Shown here one piece after another: positions 55,456 through 64,000 of a stretch of 64,000 nucleotides of DNA. Source of the stretch: Microbulbifer marinus (GTDB lineage Bacteria; Pseudomonadota; Gammaproteobacteria; Pseudomonadales; Cellvibrionaceae); assembly GCF_900107725.1 (NCBI RefSeq), contig NZ_FNQO01000001.1, positions 372,001 to 436,000 of the forward strand, read 5' to 3'. A model generated the notes under the pieces. The model searched no databases and was not told where the DNA came from. It worked only from the letters and a program-made list of their open reading frames with translations. How positions within the stretch are numbered: the first letter of the stretch is position 1; each line of letters starts with the position of its first letter. Both the position numbers and the translations under genes were made by a program.

Positions 55456-56202
55456 ATGAATATTCCTTTTAAAAAGAGTCTGCTGCCGGCAATGCTCGCC
55501 GGTGTGCTGGCCGGCACGCTGGCCTGGGCCGACGAGCTTCCGGATAACGACGCGTCGGATACCGCCGTGGTCGAGTCGGTAGAAGACGTTTCCTCCGGCA
55601 ACATCGCCGGCTTCTTCAGCGACTTCCTCGGTGAAGATGCCGAAGCCACGGTAGCTGGTCTCCGCGATGGCACTATCCAATACCAGCCGCCGGAGGAAAC
55701 TGCCGATGGCGAGGGTGACGCCGCCGAGGATGTCGTTGAATCTGGTCAAGATACCGAAGTCGAAGGCGAGGGCGGCGAAGCCACCGCCGGCATGGGCTAC
55801 GGCAATGTCTTCATCACGCTGGCGCTCGCAGAGCAGCTGGCTATGTCCTCCGCTGCCGAGGCGCTGGAGGGTGAGACCGGCATGACGGCAGAGGAATCAC
55901 TGAACGAAATCCTCTACATGCGCCAGGTAGAGGGTATGGGCTGGGGCAGTATCGCCAAAGCGAAAGGCTTCAACCTGGGTGAGGTCATCAGCAGTATCCG
56001 CTCCAACCGCCCGGAGAAAGTCGAAACCGCCAAGGCTGAAAGAGCGGCTGGTAAAGACATGCGTGCCGAAAAGGCGCAAAAGGTCGAGAAGGCCGAGCGT
56101 GTAGCCAAGCTGGAGCGCCCGGAACGACCGGTCAAGCCAGAGCGCGCCGAGAAGCCGGAGCGCCCGGCAAAGCCGGAGCGCGCTGAGCGTCCCGGCCGCT
56201 AA
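55456..56202 (+). CDS. Exported protein with acidic body and Pro-Glu-Arg-Lys repeat tail
   Basis: A 248-residue protein. The signal peptide is NIPFKKSLLPAMLAGVLAGT, cut near AWADE. Residues 25-110 are strongly acidic. Residues 112-180 hold a helical segment with GYGNVFITLALAEQLA and MGWGSIAKAKGFNLGEVISS, a pattern I recall from other uncharacterised proteobacterial exported proteins. The last 45 residues are PER/KPERAEK-type repeats of high charge. Strongly opposite charges in the two halves suggest self-interaction or a link between surface and wall. GGAG precedes the ATG by nine bases; a strong terminator follows. Confidence 0.7.
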   Translation: MNIPFKKSLLPAMLAGVLAGTLAWADELPDNDASDTAVVESVEDVSSGNIAGFFSDFLGEDAEATVAGLRDGTIQYQPPEETADGEGDAAEDVVESGQDTEVEGEGGEATAGMGYGNVFITLALAEQLAMSSAAEALEGETGMTAEESLNEILYMRQVEGMGWGSIAKAKGFNLGEVISSIRSNRPEKVETAKAERAAGKDMRAEKAQKVEKAERVAKLERPERPVKPERAEKPERPAKPERAERPGR

Positions 56203-56248
56203 GGCCTGGAGGCCTAGTCGCTCCCCAGGTCTTTAGGGGAGGATGTTG

Positions 56249-56281
56249 AAAGCCGCCGCACAACCGTGCGGCGGCTTTTTT
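56249..56281 (+). terminator. Intrinsic terminator after the exported protein
   Basis: AAAGCCGCCGCAC (56249-56261) pairs perfectly with GTGCGGCGGCTTT (56266-56278) around AACC, and a T-run extends to 56281. It separates the two envelope genes from the exbB-murB run. Confidence 0.92.
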
Positions 56282-56440
56282 ATTTGGTGCCATGGCCGCC
56301 GCCTTACGCAGCCGCGGCGCAAGCCGGCAATTTGTAATCTGCTTCACACTGGTGAAAAAGACGCCTCTGTTGGTCTTAGCTGGCGTCGCCAGCTGTGGTA
56401 GAGTCACAAGCCGATTTTCCGCAGTCTGGGAACCAGAAGA

Positions 56441-57061
56441 GTGTTAGAAATAATAAAATCCGGCGGCTGGTTGATGCTGCCAATTCTGCTTTGTTCCGTC
56501 GCCGTTATCGCCATCTGTGTCGAGCGCCTCTGGACGCTGAACCCGCGCCGTCTCGCTCCGCGTACCCTGTTGGGGGAAGTCTGGAGTTGGTTAAAAAATA
56601 ACCAGATTGACGCCCGGAAACTGAAAGAGCTGCGTGATTCCAGTCCCCTGGGACGCATCTTTGCCTCCGGCCTGTCCAACTCCCGCCACGGCCGCGAGGT
56701 GATGAAGGACAGTATTGAAGAGACCGCCAGTCAGGTGGTCCACGAACTGGAGCGTTTCCTTGGCGCCCTGGGGACTATCGCGGCGGTCGCGCCGTTGATC
56801 GGCCTGCTGGGGACGGTACTGGGGATGATCCAGGTGTTCACCGCCATTATGCTGGAAGGCACAGGCAATGCGGGTGTGCTGGCGGGCGGTATCAGCCAGG
56901 CGCTGATAACCACTGCGGCGGGTCTGACGGTGGCCATTCCCGCTCTGATGGCTCACCGTTACTTCCAACGCCGGGTGGACACGATTGTCGTCACCATGGA
57001 GCAGGAGGCGGTGAAACTGGTGGATGCACTGCACAGCGACCGCCGTATCGAAGCGGCCTGA
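56441..57061 (+). CDS. MotA/TolQ/ExbB family proton channel protein
   Basis: A 206-residue inner-membrane protein with three helices: GGWLMLPILLCSVAVIAICV, GTIAAVAPLIGLLGTVLGM and the GGISQALITTAAGLTVAIPA region, the ExbB/TolQ signature. With the ExbD-like protein encoded 15 bases on, it would form a proton-driven motor. No TonB or TolA partner is nearby. In many gammaproteobacteria this pair sits between comEC and msbA or lpxK, and its partner is unclear. The GTG at 56441 starts VLEIIKSGGW; GGGAA lies upstream. Confidence 0.92.
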   Translation: MLEIIKSGGWLMLPILLCSVAVIAICVERLWTLNPRRLAPRTLLGEVWSWLKNNQIDARKLKELRDSSPLGRIFASGLSNSRHGREVMKDSIEETASQVVHELERFLGALGTIAAVAPLIGLLGTVLGMIQVFTAIMLEGTGNAGVLAGGISQALITTAAGLTVAIPALMAHRYFQRRVDTIVVTMEQEAVKLVDALHSDRRIEAA

Positions 57062-57076
57062 GCGAGGTAGCGATAT

Positions 57077-57496
57077 ATGCAATTTCGCCGCCAGGCCAAA
57101 GAGCAGGATGGGGTCAATCTCACGCCGCTGATCGACGTAGTATTCCTGCTACTGATCTTCTTTATGGTGTCGACCACATTTACCAAGGAGAGCCACCTGA
57201 AGCTGAACCTGCCCGAGGCCGCGGGGCCCAAGGCTGAGAATCCGCCCAGTGCCGTGGAAGTGCTGATCAACGCGGATGGCTCTTATTCGGTGGATGGTCG
57301 CCCCCTGATCAACAAAAAACTGACTACCCTGAAATCGGCGCTGTCGGAAGTTTCCGCGGGCGAGTACAATCGCCCCCTCGTGATAACCGCCGACGCCACC
57401 GCCCAGCACCAGGCTGTGGTGCGGGCCATGGATGCCGCCGGACAGCTGGGGTTTGTCAACCTCAGTATTACCACGCGGCAGCCGGAAGAAAACTAG
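57077..57496 (+). CDS. ExbD/TolR family biopolymer transport protein
   Basis: A 139-residue protein with one N-terminal helix carrying the proton-path Asp in VNLTPLIDVVFLLLIFFMVS, and a periplasmic domain ending VNLSITTRQPEEN. It pairs with the preceding ExbB-like protein. The 156 bases between it and msbA hold no gene; an internal promoter for msbA may lie there. Confidence 0.93.
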   Translation: MQFRRQAKEQDGVNLTPLIDVVFLLLIFFMVSTTFTKESHLKLNLPEAAGPKAENPPSAVEVLINADGSYSVDGRPLINKKLTTLKSALSEVSAGEYNRPLVITADATAQHQAVVRAMDAAGQLGFVNLSITTRQPEEN

Positions 57497-57652
57497 CTCC
57501 TCGCGCTGCGCTTCGCGCCTTTAATGTCCGCAGCGGACTGGTGCCGACGGAAGACCGCCCCATGGCGCTTCTGTCGGCCGCTATCGGTTCGTCGATTTCC
57601 GCTCACGCCTCAGTGAGTGCCGCGCCAGCGAGGGGCCCAGTCAAAAGTTTGT

Positions 57653-59482
57653 ATGGATAGAGCCAAAACGCCCCCGAGCAAACCGAAACGCGGGGCGGAA
57701 ACCTACCGCCGTCTGCTTTCCTACGCACTGCCTCACTGGCCGATCTTCGCCCTTGCGGTGGTGGGATTCCTGCTGTTTTCCACCATGGGTGTCAGCCTGA
57801 TTGCAGTCACCGAGTTACTACTCGACGCGGTCGGTGCCGGCATTCAGGAGAGCCGTGGCTTTCTTGCCAAGATTGTAGCTGCCCATTTCCCCGGCGGTGT
57901 CATGCCGCAGGAGACGGCGCGCTGGCTGATACCGCTGGGCATGTTGATGATTATCGTGTTGCGCGCCTGCGGCAACTTTATCGGCAGCTATGGCCTCGCC
58001 TATGTTGCGCGCTCGGTGATCCACCGGTTGCGCACCCAGCTGTTTGAGAAAATCGGCCAGCTGCCCAGTGCCTATTTCGATCGCTATACCGGTGCCTTTC
58101 TGATTTCCAAGGTTTCCTACAACGTCGAGCAGGTGACGAACTCCATCACCAAGGCGGTCAAGGTACTGCTGCGCGAGTCGTTCACGACCATTGGGCTGTT
58201 GATTTACCTGCTGATGGTGAACTGGAAACTGACACTGACCTTTTTCCTGTTCGCACCGTTTATCGCCTTTATTGTCCGCAGCGTCGGCAAGCGTTTCCGC
58301 AAGCTGAGCCACCGCATCCAGAACACCATGGGCGATGTGACCCATGTGACCCAGGAGGCGATCAACGGCTATCACGTCGTGCGTATGTACGGTGGCCAGA
58401 CTTATGAAAACCAGCGTTTTGCATCGGCCAGCGACAATAATCGCCAGCAGTTTATGAAGCTGGTGGTGGCAGATAACGCTAGCGTTTCTGTGATTCAGAT
58501 TCTGGTCGGCCTTTCCACCGCCACCATTGTCTGGCTGGCGCTGGCGCCGGGCATGGTGGAGTCGATGACCGCCGGCGTATTTGCGGCCTATATCGGTGCC
58601 GCCGCTTCTCTGGCCAAGCCCGTGCGCAGCTTGTCGGAAGTGTTCGCGGATATCCAGAAAGGCATCGCGGCAGCGGAAAGTATCTTCGAAGTCATCGATG
58701 CACCGAAAGAGCCGCAGGGCGGTACGGCTCGGTTGCCGGAGCCTGTACGCGGTGCCGTCACCTTTGAGAAGTTGGGTTTTAGCTACGACGCATCGGTGCC
58801 GGCGGTACTGACCGATATCAGCTTTGCGGTGGAACCGGGGCAGACGGTGGCTCTGGTCGGTGCCTCAGGATCGGGTAAGAGCACGCTGGTGAGTCTGCTG
58901 GCGCGTTTTTATGAGCCCAGCAGTGGGCGTATCCTGATCGATGGTGTGGATATCAATTCGGTACCTCTGACTGATCTGCGGCACCAGATAAGCATGGTGT
59001 CGCAAAACATCGTACTGTTTAACGATACCGTCTATCGCAATATCGCCTATGGCGAACTGCAGAATGTTAATGCGGAGCAGGTTCGGCGCGCAGTCGAATT
59101 GGCCCATGCCAGTGAGTTTGTCGATGAGCTGCCCCAGGGATTGCAGACAGTATTGGGCGACAATGCGCAGATGCTGTCCGGCGGCCAGCGCCAGCGTCTG
59201 GCTATCGCCCGCGCGCTGCTGAAGGATGCGCCGATATTGATTCTCGATGAGGCGACTTCGGCGCTGGACAATGAATCGGAGCGCGCCATTCAAATGGCGC
59301 TGGCTGAGGTGATGAAAAACCGCACGACTTTTGTTATCGCCCACCGGCTGAGTACCATTGAAAATGCGGATCGCATCCTGGTGATGGAGCAGGGGCGGAT
59401 TGTCGAGAGTGGTAATCACGCTGAGCTGCTCGCTCAGGGCGGTCGCTACGCGACCCTGTTACAACAGCAAACCGCCGGATAA
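57653..59482 (+). CDS. msbA: Lipid A flippase MsbA
   Basis: A 609-residue homodimeric ABC exporter that flips lipid A-core to the outer face of the inner membrane. Residues 30-340 form six helices; the nucleotide-binding domain has Walker [12 protein letters not shown], signature LSGGQRQRLAIARALL and Walker B ILILDEATSALD, then the switch His in VIAHRLSTIEN. The ATG at 57653 is used; an earlier GTG at 57617 would add a short, non-conserved stretch. Neighbouring lpxK supports the name over other ABC exporters. Confidence 0.94.
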   Translation: MDRAKTPPSKPKRGAETYRRLLSYALPHWPIFALAVVGFLLFSTMGVSLIAVTELLLDAVGAGIQESRGFLAKIVAAHFPGGVMPQETARWLIPLGMLMIIVLRACGNFIGSYGLAYVARSVIHRLRTQLFEKIGQLPSAYFDRYTGAFLISKVSYNVEQVTNSITKAVKVLLRESFTTIGLLIYLLMVNWKLTLTFFLFAPFIAFIVRSVGKRFRKLSHRIQNTMGDVTHVTQEAINGYHVVRMYGGQTYENQRFASASDNNRQQFMKLVVADNASVSVIQILVGLSTATIVWLALAPGMVESMTAGVFAAYIGAAASLAKPVRSLSEVFADIQKGIAAAESIFEVIDAPKEPQGGTARLPEPVRGAVTFEKLGFSYDASVPAVLTDISFAVEPGQTVALVGASGSGKSTLVSLLARFYEPSSGRILIDGVDINSVPLTDLRHQISMVSQNIVLFNDTVYRNIAYGELQNVNAEQVRRAVELAHASEFVDELPQGLQTVLGDNAQMLSGGQRQRLAIARALLKDAPILILDEATSALDNESERAIQMALAEVMKNRTTFVIAHRLSTIENADRILVMEQGRIVESGNHAELLAQGGRYATLLQQQTAG

Positions 59483-59493
59483 GGCTTCACACA

Positions 59494-60525
59494 ATGTCAC
59501 TGGAAGACTGGTTCAACAAGCGCTGGTATCCGGATAAGGGGCAGGGCAGCACGCTGCCGCTGTTGGCTCCGCTGGAGTCCCTGTACGGATTCGTCAGTAA
59601 AAGTCGCCGCGACACAAACCTAAAGAGTCCGCCGGAGCCGCTGCCGGTACCGGTCATTGTGATCGGTAATATCACCGTGGGCGGTGCGGGCAAGACACCG
59701 TTGGTCGCGGAGCTGGCGCGCTGGCTTCGCGAACGGGGCCGCAACCCGGGTATCGTCAGTCGCGGCTACGGTGGCAGGGCCAGGCAGTATCCGTACCAGG
59801 TCACCGCGCAATCGCATCCGCTTGAGTCCGGTGATGAGCCGTTGATGCTGCACCTGGTTACCGGTCTGCCGGTCATGGTATCGCCGAACCGCGATGAAGC
59901 GGCACGGGCCCTGGTAGATTACCACCAGTGCGATGTGATTCTGTCGGACGACGGCCTGCAGCACTATAAGCTGTGGCGCAGCATGGAGATCTGTGTGGTC
60001 GACGGCCACCGCGGACTCGGCAACGGCCACCTGTTACCGCGCGGGCCATTGCGAGAGCCTGCGGAGCGACTGCGCAGTGTGGATCTGGTGGTGGTCAACG
60101 GCGAGCCCGAAGAACGGGTGAAGCAGCAGTGTGGCGACTTGCTGGAATTCCCGATGAAGCTGGAGCCGGCCAGCTGGCACCAGTTCAACCTGGACAAGAC
60201 CTCCACGCAGAGCTTGGCCTCGGGACCGGAGCCCGGTCTCTGCCATGGCGTTGCGGCGATCGGCAATCCGGAGCGCTTTTTCCGTGAATTGCGGCAGTTG
60301 GGTTTTCGGGTGACCGCGCAGGCTTTCGCCGATCATCACCAGTTCACTGAGCAGGAGCTCCAGTTTGACGGTGAAACACCGGTAATCATGACGATGAAAG
60401 ACGCGGTCAAGTGCCGTGATTTCTGGCAGGCCCACTGGTGGGCACTGGAAGTGCGAGCCAGTCTGCCGGATGTCTTCTACCAGAAAATTCACCAGCATCT
60501 ACAACAGTTTTCCGACCATGAGTAA
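59494..60525 (+). CDS. lpxK: Tetraacyldisaccharide 4'-kinase
   Basis: A 343-residue membrane-associated kinase that adds the 4'-phosphate to lipid A precursor. The P-loop [14 protein letters not shown] is at about residues 53-66, with the conserved GIVSRGYGG and [11 protein letters not shown] segments following. It starts 11 bases after msbA and overlaps kdsB by eight bases, the usual msbA-lpxK-kdsB arrangement. Confidence 0.97.
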   Translation: MSLEDWFNKRWYPDKGQGSTLPLLAPLESLYGFVSKSRRDTNLKSPPEPLPVPVIVIGNITVGGAGKTPLVAELARWLRERGRNPGIVSRGYGGRARQYPYQVTAQSHPLESGDEPLMLHLVTGLPVMVSPNRDEAARALVDYHQCDVILSDDGLQHYKLWRSMEICVVDGHRGLGNGHLLPRGPLREPAERLRSVDLVVVNGEPEERVKQQCGDLLEFPMKLEPASWHQFNLDKTSTQSLASGPEPGLCHGVAAIGNPERFFRELRQLGFRVTAQAFADHHQFTEQELQFDGETPVIMTMKDAVKCRDFWQAHWWALEVRASLPDVFYQKIHQHLQQFSDHE

Positions 60526-61285
60526 CAGCCTTTCTTTCGATGTGATCATTCCGGCCCGCTTTGCCTCGAGCCGCCTGCCCGGCAAACCGCTGGCAGATAT
60601 CGGGGGCAAGCCGATGGTGCAGCACGTATACCAGCGTGCACTGGAAAGCGGTGCGGAGCGGGTGATCGTCGCCACCGACGATATGCGGGTGGCCGAAGCG
60701 GTGCGCGCTTTCGGCGGTGAGGTATGCATGACGTCCGCCGATCACGCCTCGGGAACTGATCGCCTACAGGAGGTTGCCTCCAATCTTGGGCTTGCCGGCG
60801 ACCGGATACTGGTGAATGTCCAGGGCGACGAGCCGCTGATACCTCCGAAGGTCATCGACCAGGTGGCAGCCAACCTGGCGGCGAACACCAGTGCCGGTGT
60901 CGCGACCCTGGCAGAGCCGATCCACAGCCTTGACGATTTTCGCAATCCGAATATCGTCAAGGTGGTCGCGGCGGAATCCGGTCTGGCGCGCTATTTTTCC
61001 CGCGCCCCGGTTCCCTGGCCACGAGACGCCTTCGCGGTCGATACCGCGGAGTTACCGGCCGGGCTGCAACCGCGCCGGCACATCGGAATCTATGCTTACC
61101 GGGTGGCGTTGCTGAACCGTTTTGTCTCCTGGCCGGTGGCGCCTATCGAGCACTTTGAGGCACTCGAGCAGCTGCGCTTCCTGTACCACGACGAAAATAT
61201 TCACGTGGCGGACGCCTGCGAAGATGTGCCCGGCGGAGTAGACACTGAGCAGGACCTAGAACGTATGCGGAAGTTGTTGGGCTAG
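60518..61285 (+). CDS. kdsB: CMP-Kdo synthetase
   Basis: A 255-residue enzyme that activates Kdo with CTP for lipopolysaccharide core synthesis. The motif [20 protein letters not shown] opens the protein; [12 protein letters not shown] and the AEPIH and HIGIYAYR segments follow. The ATG at 60518 lies in the lpxK tail (CATGAGTAA), consistent with coupling; the longer frame from 60416 runs inside lpxK. Twelve bases separate it from murB; the ptpA gene found between them in Pseudomonas is absent. Confidence 0.97.
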   Translation: MSNSLSFDVIIPARFASSRLPGKPLADIGGKPMVQHVYQRALESGAERVIVATDDMRVAEAVRAFGGEVCMTSADHASGTDRLQEVASNLGLAGDRILVNVQGDEPLIPPKVIDQVAANLAANTSAGVATLAEPIHSLDDFRNPNIVKVVAAESGLARYFSRAPVPWPRDAFAVDTAELPAGLQPRRHIGIYAYRVALLNRFVSWPVAPIEHFEALEQLRFLYHDENIHVADACEDVPGGVDTEQDLERMRKLLG

Positions 61286-61297
61286 AGCCGTTCCCTG

Positions 61298-62314
61298 ATG
61301 ATTGAGACCGATGTAGATCTACAGCCGCTGAACACCCTGGCCATTGCCGCGCGCGCAGCGCACTTTGCCAGGGTCGAGAATGTTGAGGAATTGCGTGAAG
61401 CACTGGCGTACGCCCGTGAGAAAAAGCTTCCGATACTTCCTCTCGGTGGCGGTAGCAACATAGTACTGACTGGTGACTTTCCCGGTTTGGTCATTCTGAT
61501 CGAACTCCGCGGTTTATCGCTGGCAAAAAATGCCCTCGGTACCAGCGTGAGCGCGGCTGCGGGGGAAAACTGGCACCAGCTGGTGATGCAGACGGTGGAG
61601 CAAGGGCTGGGTGGCCTGGAAAATCTGGCGCTGATCCCCGGTAAGATTGGCGCAGCGCCAATCCAGAATATCGGTGCCTACGGAGTGGAGCTGCGGGACA
61701 CTTTCACCGAACTGCAGGCGCTGCATATTCCGACCGGTGAACTGCACGTTTTTTCCAATGCTGATTGTCAGTTCGGGTACCGGGACAGTGTCTTCAAGGG
61801 TACCGCGCGCGATCAGTACATCATTACCCGGGTCAGCCTGCAGCTGCCGACGGACTGGCGGGCACGCTTGGATTATCCGGCGCTGCGAGAATATTTTACG
61901 GAGCGCGGGCAGGGCACTGCGGGTTTGCGCCCCGCGGAAGTGGCGCGGGCGGTGATCGATATCCGCAACAGCAAGCTGCCGTCACCTGACGACATTCCGA
62001 ATGCCGGCAGTTTCTTCAAGAACCCCCTGGTGGATGCGGCTCTTTACCGCAGCCTGAAGGAGGCCCACCCCGACCTGGTGGCCTTCGCCGCGGGCGATCA
62101 GTGGAAGCTGGCGGCGGGCTGGCTGATAGACCGGGCCGGCTGGCGCGGCGCGCGGCGCCATGCGGTCGGTGTACACGACCGCCAGGCCCTGGTGCTGGTC
62201 AACCCCGGTCGCGGCAGCGGTGCCGAGGTTACCGGCCTGGCGGCAGAGATCGCGGCGGATATTCGCAGCAAGTTCGGCGTCGACCTGGAACCGGAACCGC
62301 GCTATTACCCATAA
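61298..62314 (+). CDS. murB: UDP-N-acetylenolpyruvoylglucosamine reductase
   Basis: A 338-residue FAD enzyme that makes UDP-N-acetylmuramate for peptidoglycan. Seen: NTLAIAARAAHFARV, the FAD-binding PLGGGSNIVLTGDF, IGAAPIQNIGAYGVEL, the catalytic Ser in PNAGSFFKNP, and a C-terminal Glu region. The length and the lack of a loop deletion place it in type I, like the E. coli enzyme. Confidence 0.97.
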   Translation: MIETDVDLQPLNTLAIAARAAHFARVENVEELREALAYAREKKLPILPLGGGSNIVLTGDFPGLVILIELRGLSLAKNALGTSVSAAAGENWHQLVMQTVEQGLGGLENLALIPGKIGAAPIQNIGAYGVELRDTFTELQALHIPTGELHVFSNADCQFGYRDSVFKGTARDQYIITRVSLQLPTDWRARLDYPALREYFTERGQGTAGLRPAEVARAVIDIRNSKLPSPDDIPNAGSFFKNPLVDAALYRSLKEAHPDLVAFAAGDQWKLAAGWLIDRAGWRGARRHAVGVHDRQALVLVNPGRGSGAEVTGLAAEIAADIRSKFGVDLEPEPRYYP

Positions 62315-62408
62315 CCGACGGAAGTGCCGCGCTGCCGGCATCGCTGTTCCCTGGGTCGCGCGGTGGCTTCATAGAGCGGAAATCTTCAAACACAACGCGA
62401 TTTTCCCT

Positions 62409-63056
62409 TTGGACGAGCAGAGTTTCACTTCCTGTGCTGCAGCACTCGCAAGATCGAGCCTCGACAGTGAGTGGCCCGATCTGTCCCCAGGTAAGGCATT
62501 GCTGATCCGCGGCTGGCTGTCGCCGGCAGAATCCGCCGCTATGTACGAAGCATGCCTGCGGCTTTTGCAATGGGAACAGCCACTGGTGCGGCTGTTCGGC
62601 AAATCCCATCCGATCCCGCGTCGCCATGCTTTTGTCGGCGATCCGGATGTGATCTACCGCTGGTCTGGCTTGGAGCAGCGGCCGCAGTCGTGGGTAGAAC
62701 CGCTGGATATAATTCGGTCAAAATTGAATGACGCCGGCTTCCGATTTAACTCGGTGCTGGTCAACCATTACCGCGATGGCAAGGACAGCATGGGTTGGCA
62801 TGCGGACAATGAAAAGGAGCTGGGAGAGTGGCCGGTAGTGGCCACTGTCAGCCTTGGCCAGCAGCGACGGTTGGGTTTTAAACGGCGCGATGGCACCGGG
62901 CGCCTGTCACTGGATCTGCCCGATGGATCTCTGCTGTTGACGTCGGGAGCAGTGCAGCGCTATTGGCTGCATGGTGTCGCCAAAAGCGCACGCAAACTGG
63001 GGGGCAGAATCAGCCTGACTTTTCGCCATATAAACGCTCGCTATATGGTTGGCTAG
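62409..63056 (+). CDS. alkB: Alpha-ketoglutarate-dependent DNA dealkylase, AlkB family
   Basis: About 215 residues. The iron facial triad is seen as WHADNE (His131, Asp133) and YWLHGV (His188), nearly the E. coli AlkB numbering, with the 2-oxoglutarate Arg in GGRISLTFR. The family repairs 1-methyladenine and 3-methylcytosine by oxidative demethylation. The start is uncertain: no ATG lies in frame near the right length, so the TTG at 62409 is taken from family length; the frame is open further upstream into murB. It lies 95 bases after murB. Confidence 0.85.
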   Translation: MDEQSFTSCAAALARSSLDSEWPDLSPGKALLIRGWLSPAESAAMYEACLRLLQWEQPLVRLFGKSHPIPRRHAFVGDPDVIYRWSGLEQRPQSWVEPLDIIRSKLNDAGFRFNSVLVNHYRDGKDSMGWHADNEKELGEWPVVATVSLGQQRRLGFKRRDGTGRLSLDLPDGSLLLTSGAVQRYWLHGVAKSARKLGGRISLTFRHINARYMVG

Positions 63057-63270
63057 AACTGGCCGGTAATTGTCTATTTGGCAGCATTTGAAGCGCTTGT
63101 CTCGCTTTCCAGCAGGGTATTTGTCTGGTATGTTGCGATAAGGCTCTGTGGATGGATCTATGCGAGGTAGGAAACCTCGTGGGCAAAAACAAGAACGCAG
63201 TCATAAGGGCGCGTGCGGCCGGGGAATTCGCGCAACGCAGCCACTGCATATATCCGTAGTTGGGGCTAAA

Positions 63271-63924
63271 TTGATCAAAGTCTTAGTGGTGGACGATCAC
63301 GACTTGGTGCGCATGGGTATATCGCGCATGTTGGGTGACGTCAGTGGTATACAGGTCGTCGGCGAGGCGAACAGCGGCGAAGAGGCGCTCGCTTTCGTGC
63401 GTGAGGCCGATGTGGATGTCATCCTGATGGACGTCAAGATGCCCGGCATGGGGGGGCTTGAGGCGACCCGCAAGCTGCTTTCCCGTTGCCCCGAAGCCAA
63501 GGTGGTCGCCGTCAGCGCGCTGGACGATGACCTGTTCCCGGGTCGATTGATGCAGGCCGGCGCCATGGGCTATGTCACCAAGGGCGCCGATCTGGAAGAG
63601 ATGGTAAAGGCCATCCGCGCCGTCGTTCGCGGCGATGTATTTATCAGCAGCTCCATGGCCACCAAGATGGCCCTGCGCAATGTCAGTGGCAAATCGGATA
63701 AAAACTCGCCGTTTGATGACCTGTCCAAGCGCGAGCTGCAAATCGCCGATATGATCGTCAACGGCACCAAGGTCGCGGATATTGCCGAGACGTTGTCGGT
63801 CAGCCCCAAGACGGTCAACAGTTACCGCTACCGCATTTTCGAAAAGCTGGGCATTCACAGCGATGTGGAGCTGACGCTGCTGGCGGTTAAGTACCATATA
63901 CTGGATCCGGAAGCTGCGCTCTAA
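63271..63924 (+). CDS. uvrY: GacA/UvrY response regulator
   Basis: A 217-residue NarL-type regulator of the BarA/GacS system that drives the CsrA-controlling small RNAs. The start IKVLVVDDHDLVRMGISRML is diagnostic, with Asp54 in VILMDVKMPGMGG, and the helix-turn-helix is LSKRELQIADMIVNGTKVAD and following, ending ELTLLAVKYHIL as in UvrY. The TTG at 63271 follows GGGG by five bases and gives the family length; a frame from 63148 adds 41 unlikely residues. A 6-bp hairpin (63163-63168 with 63174-63179) lies in the leader. The final 76 bases of the window show nothing further. Confidence 0.95.
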   Translation: MIKVLVVDDHDLVRMGISRMLGDVSGIQVVGEANSGEEALAFVREADVDVILMDVKMPGMGGLEATRKLLSRCPEAKVVAVSALDDDLFPGRLMQAGAMGYVTKGADLEEMVKAIRAVVRGDVFISSSMATKMALRNVSGKSDKNSPFDDLSKRELQIADMIVNGTKVADIAETLSVSPKTVNSYRYRIFEKLGIHSDVELTLLAVKYHILDPEAAL

Positions 63925-64000
63925 TCGTGGAGCTTGTTCTCACGGCGTAACCGGGTCCGCGGCCGCGTAATTGGCCGTACCTTCCCTTTCTAATTGACTG

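Noticed and set aside
63148..63270. A 41-residue N-terminal extension of the GacA/UvrY regulator
   Set aside because: The receiver domain begins exactly at the TTG at 63271, which has a ribosome site and gives the family length.
1..64000. Search for tRNA, rRNA and CRISPR arrays
   Set aside because: No cloverleaf with T-loop consensus, no rRNA segment and no evenly spaced repeat-spacer pattern was seen. The repeats found are palindromic elements or tandem coding repeats.

Overview
The window looks like a chromosome segment of a marine, high-GC gammaproteobacterium, probably near the Cellvibrionales (a Microbulbifer-like genus is my guess; the sequence alone cannot fix the genus). Reasons: a full Na+-translocating NADH:quinone reductase operon, a long-form GapDH next to mfd, an AcnD/PrpF methylcitrate operon, LolCDE, MsbA/LpxK/KdsB lipid A and Kdo genes, a porin, and gene order close to the Pseudomonas aeruginosa mfd to murB block (recalled from memory).

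Layout. 1-21.4 kb is conserved backbone: csiV (partial), mfd, gap with a HexR-like operator, nqrABCDEF-apbE-nqrM behind a structured leader, sthA and a thioesterase, a small exported protein, a membrane alpha/beta-hydrolase, lolC-lolD-lolE and a DUF2062 protein. 51.9-63.9 kb resumes the backbone: comEC, two envelope proteins of unknown role, exbB/exbD, msbA, lpxK, kdsB, murB, alkB and uvrY/gacA.

Between these arms lie about 30 kb of non-backbone DNA. Its outer parts are a propionate (methylcitrate) cluster: GntR regulator, prpB, prpC, acnD and prpF at 21.7-28.7 kb, and prpD at 49.0-50.5 kb. The two parts are separated by about 20 kb of mosaic accessory DNA. That DNA holds an AT-rich pair of unknown genes (29.2-32.4 kb), a broken REP-associated transposase and a short repeat found three times, a repeat-bearing lipoprotein, an M14 metallopeptidase plus a decayed second copy, a RIO kinase, a two-component system with a membrane partner, a DUF2306 membrane protein, and a seven-gene minus-strand cell-surface sugar operon that starts with rfbF.

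How the genes work together. Nqr subunits are flavinylated by ApbE and matured by NqrM, both encoded at the end of the same transcription unit. The prp genes turn propionyl-CoA plus oxaloacetate into pyruvate and succinate. LolCDE, MsbA, LpxK, KdsB and MurB all serve envelope assembly. The accessory sugar operon appears to build an acylated glycan from a CDP-activated sugar. Its enzyme set lacks the usual CDP-glucose 4,6-dehydratase, which makes it, together with the AT-rich gene pair, the best candidate for undescribed biology. I found no tRNA, rRNA, CRISPR array, integrase or prophage.
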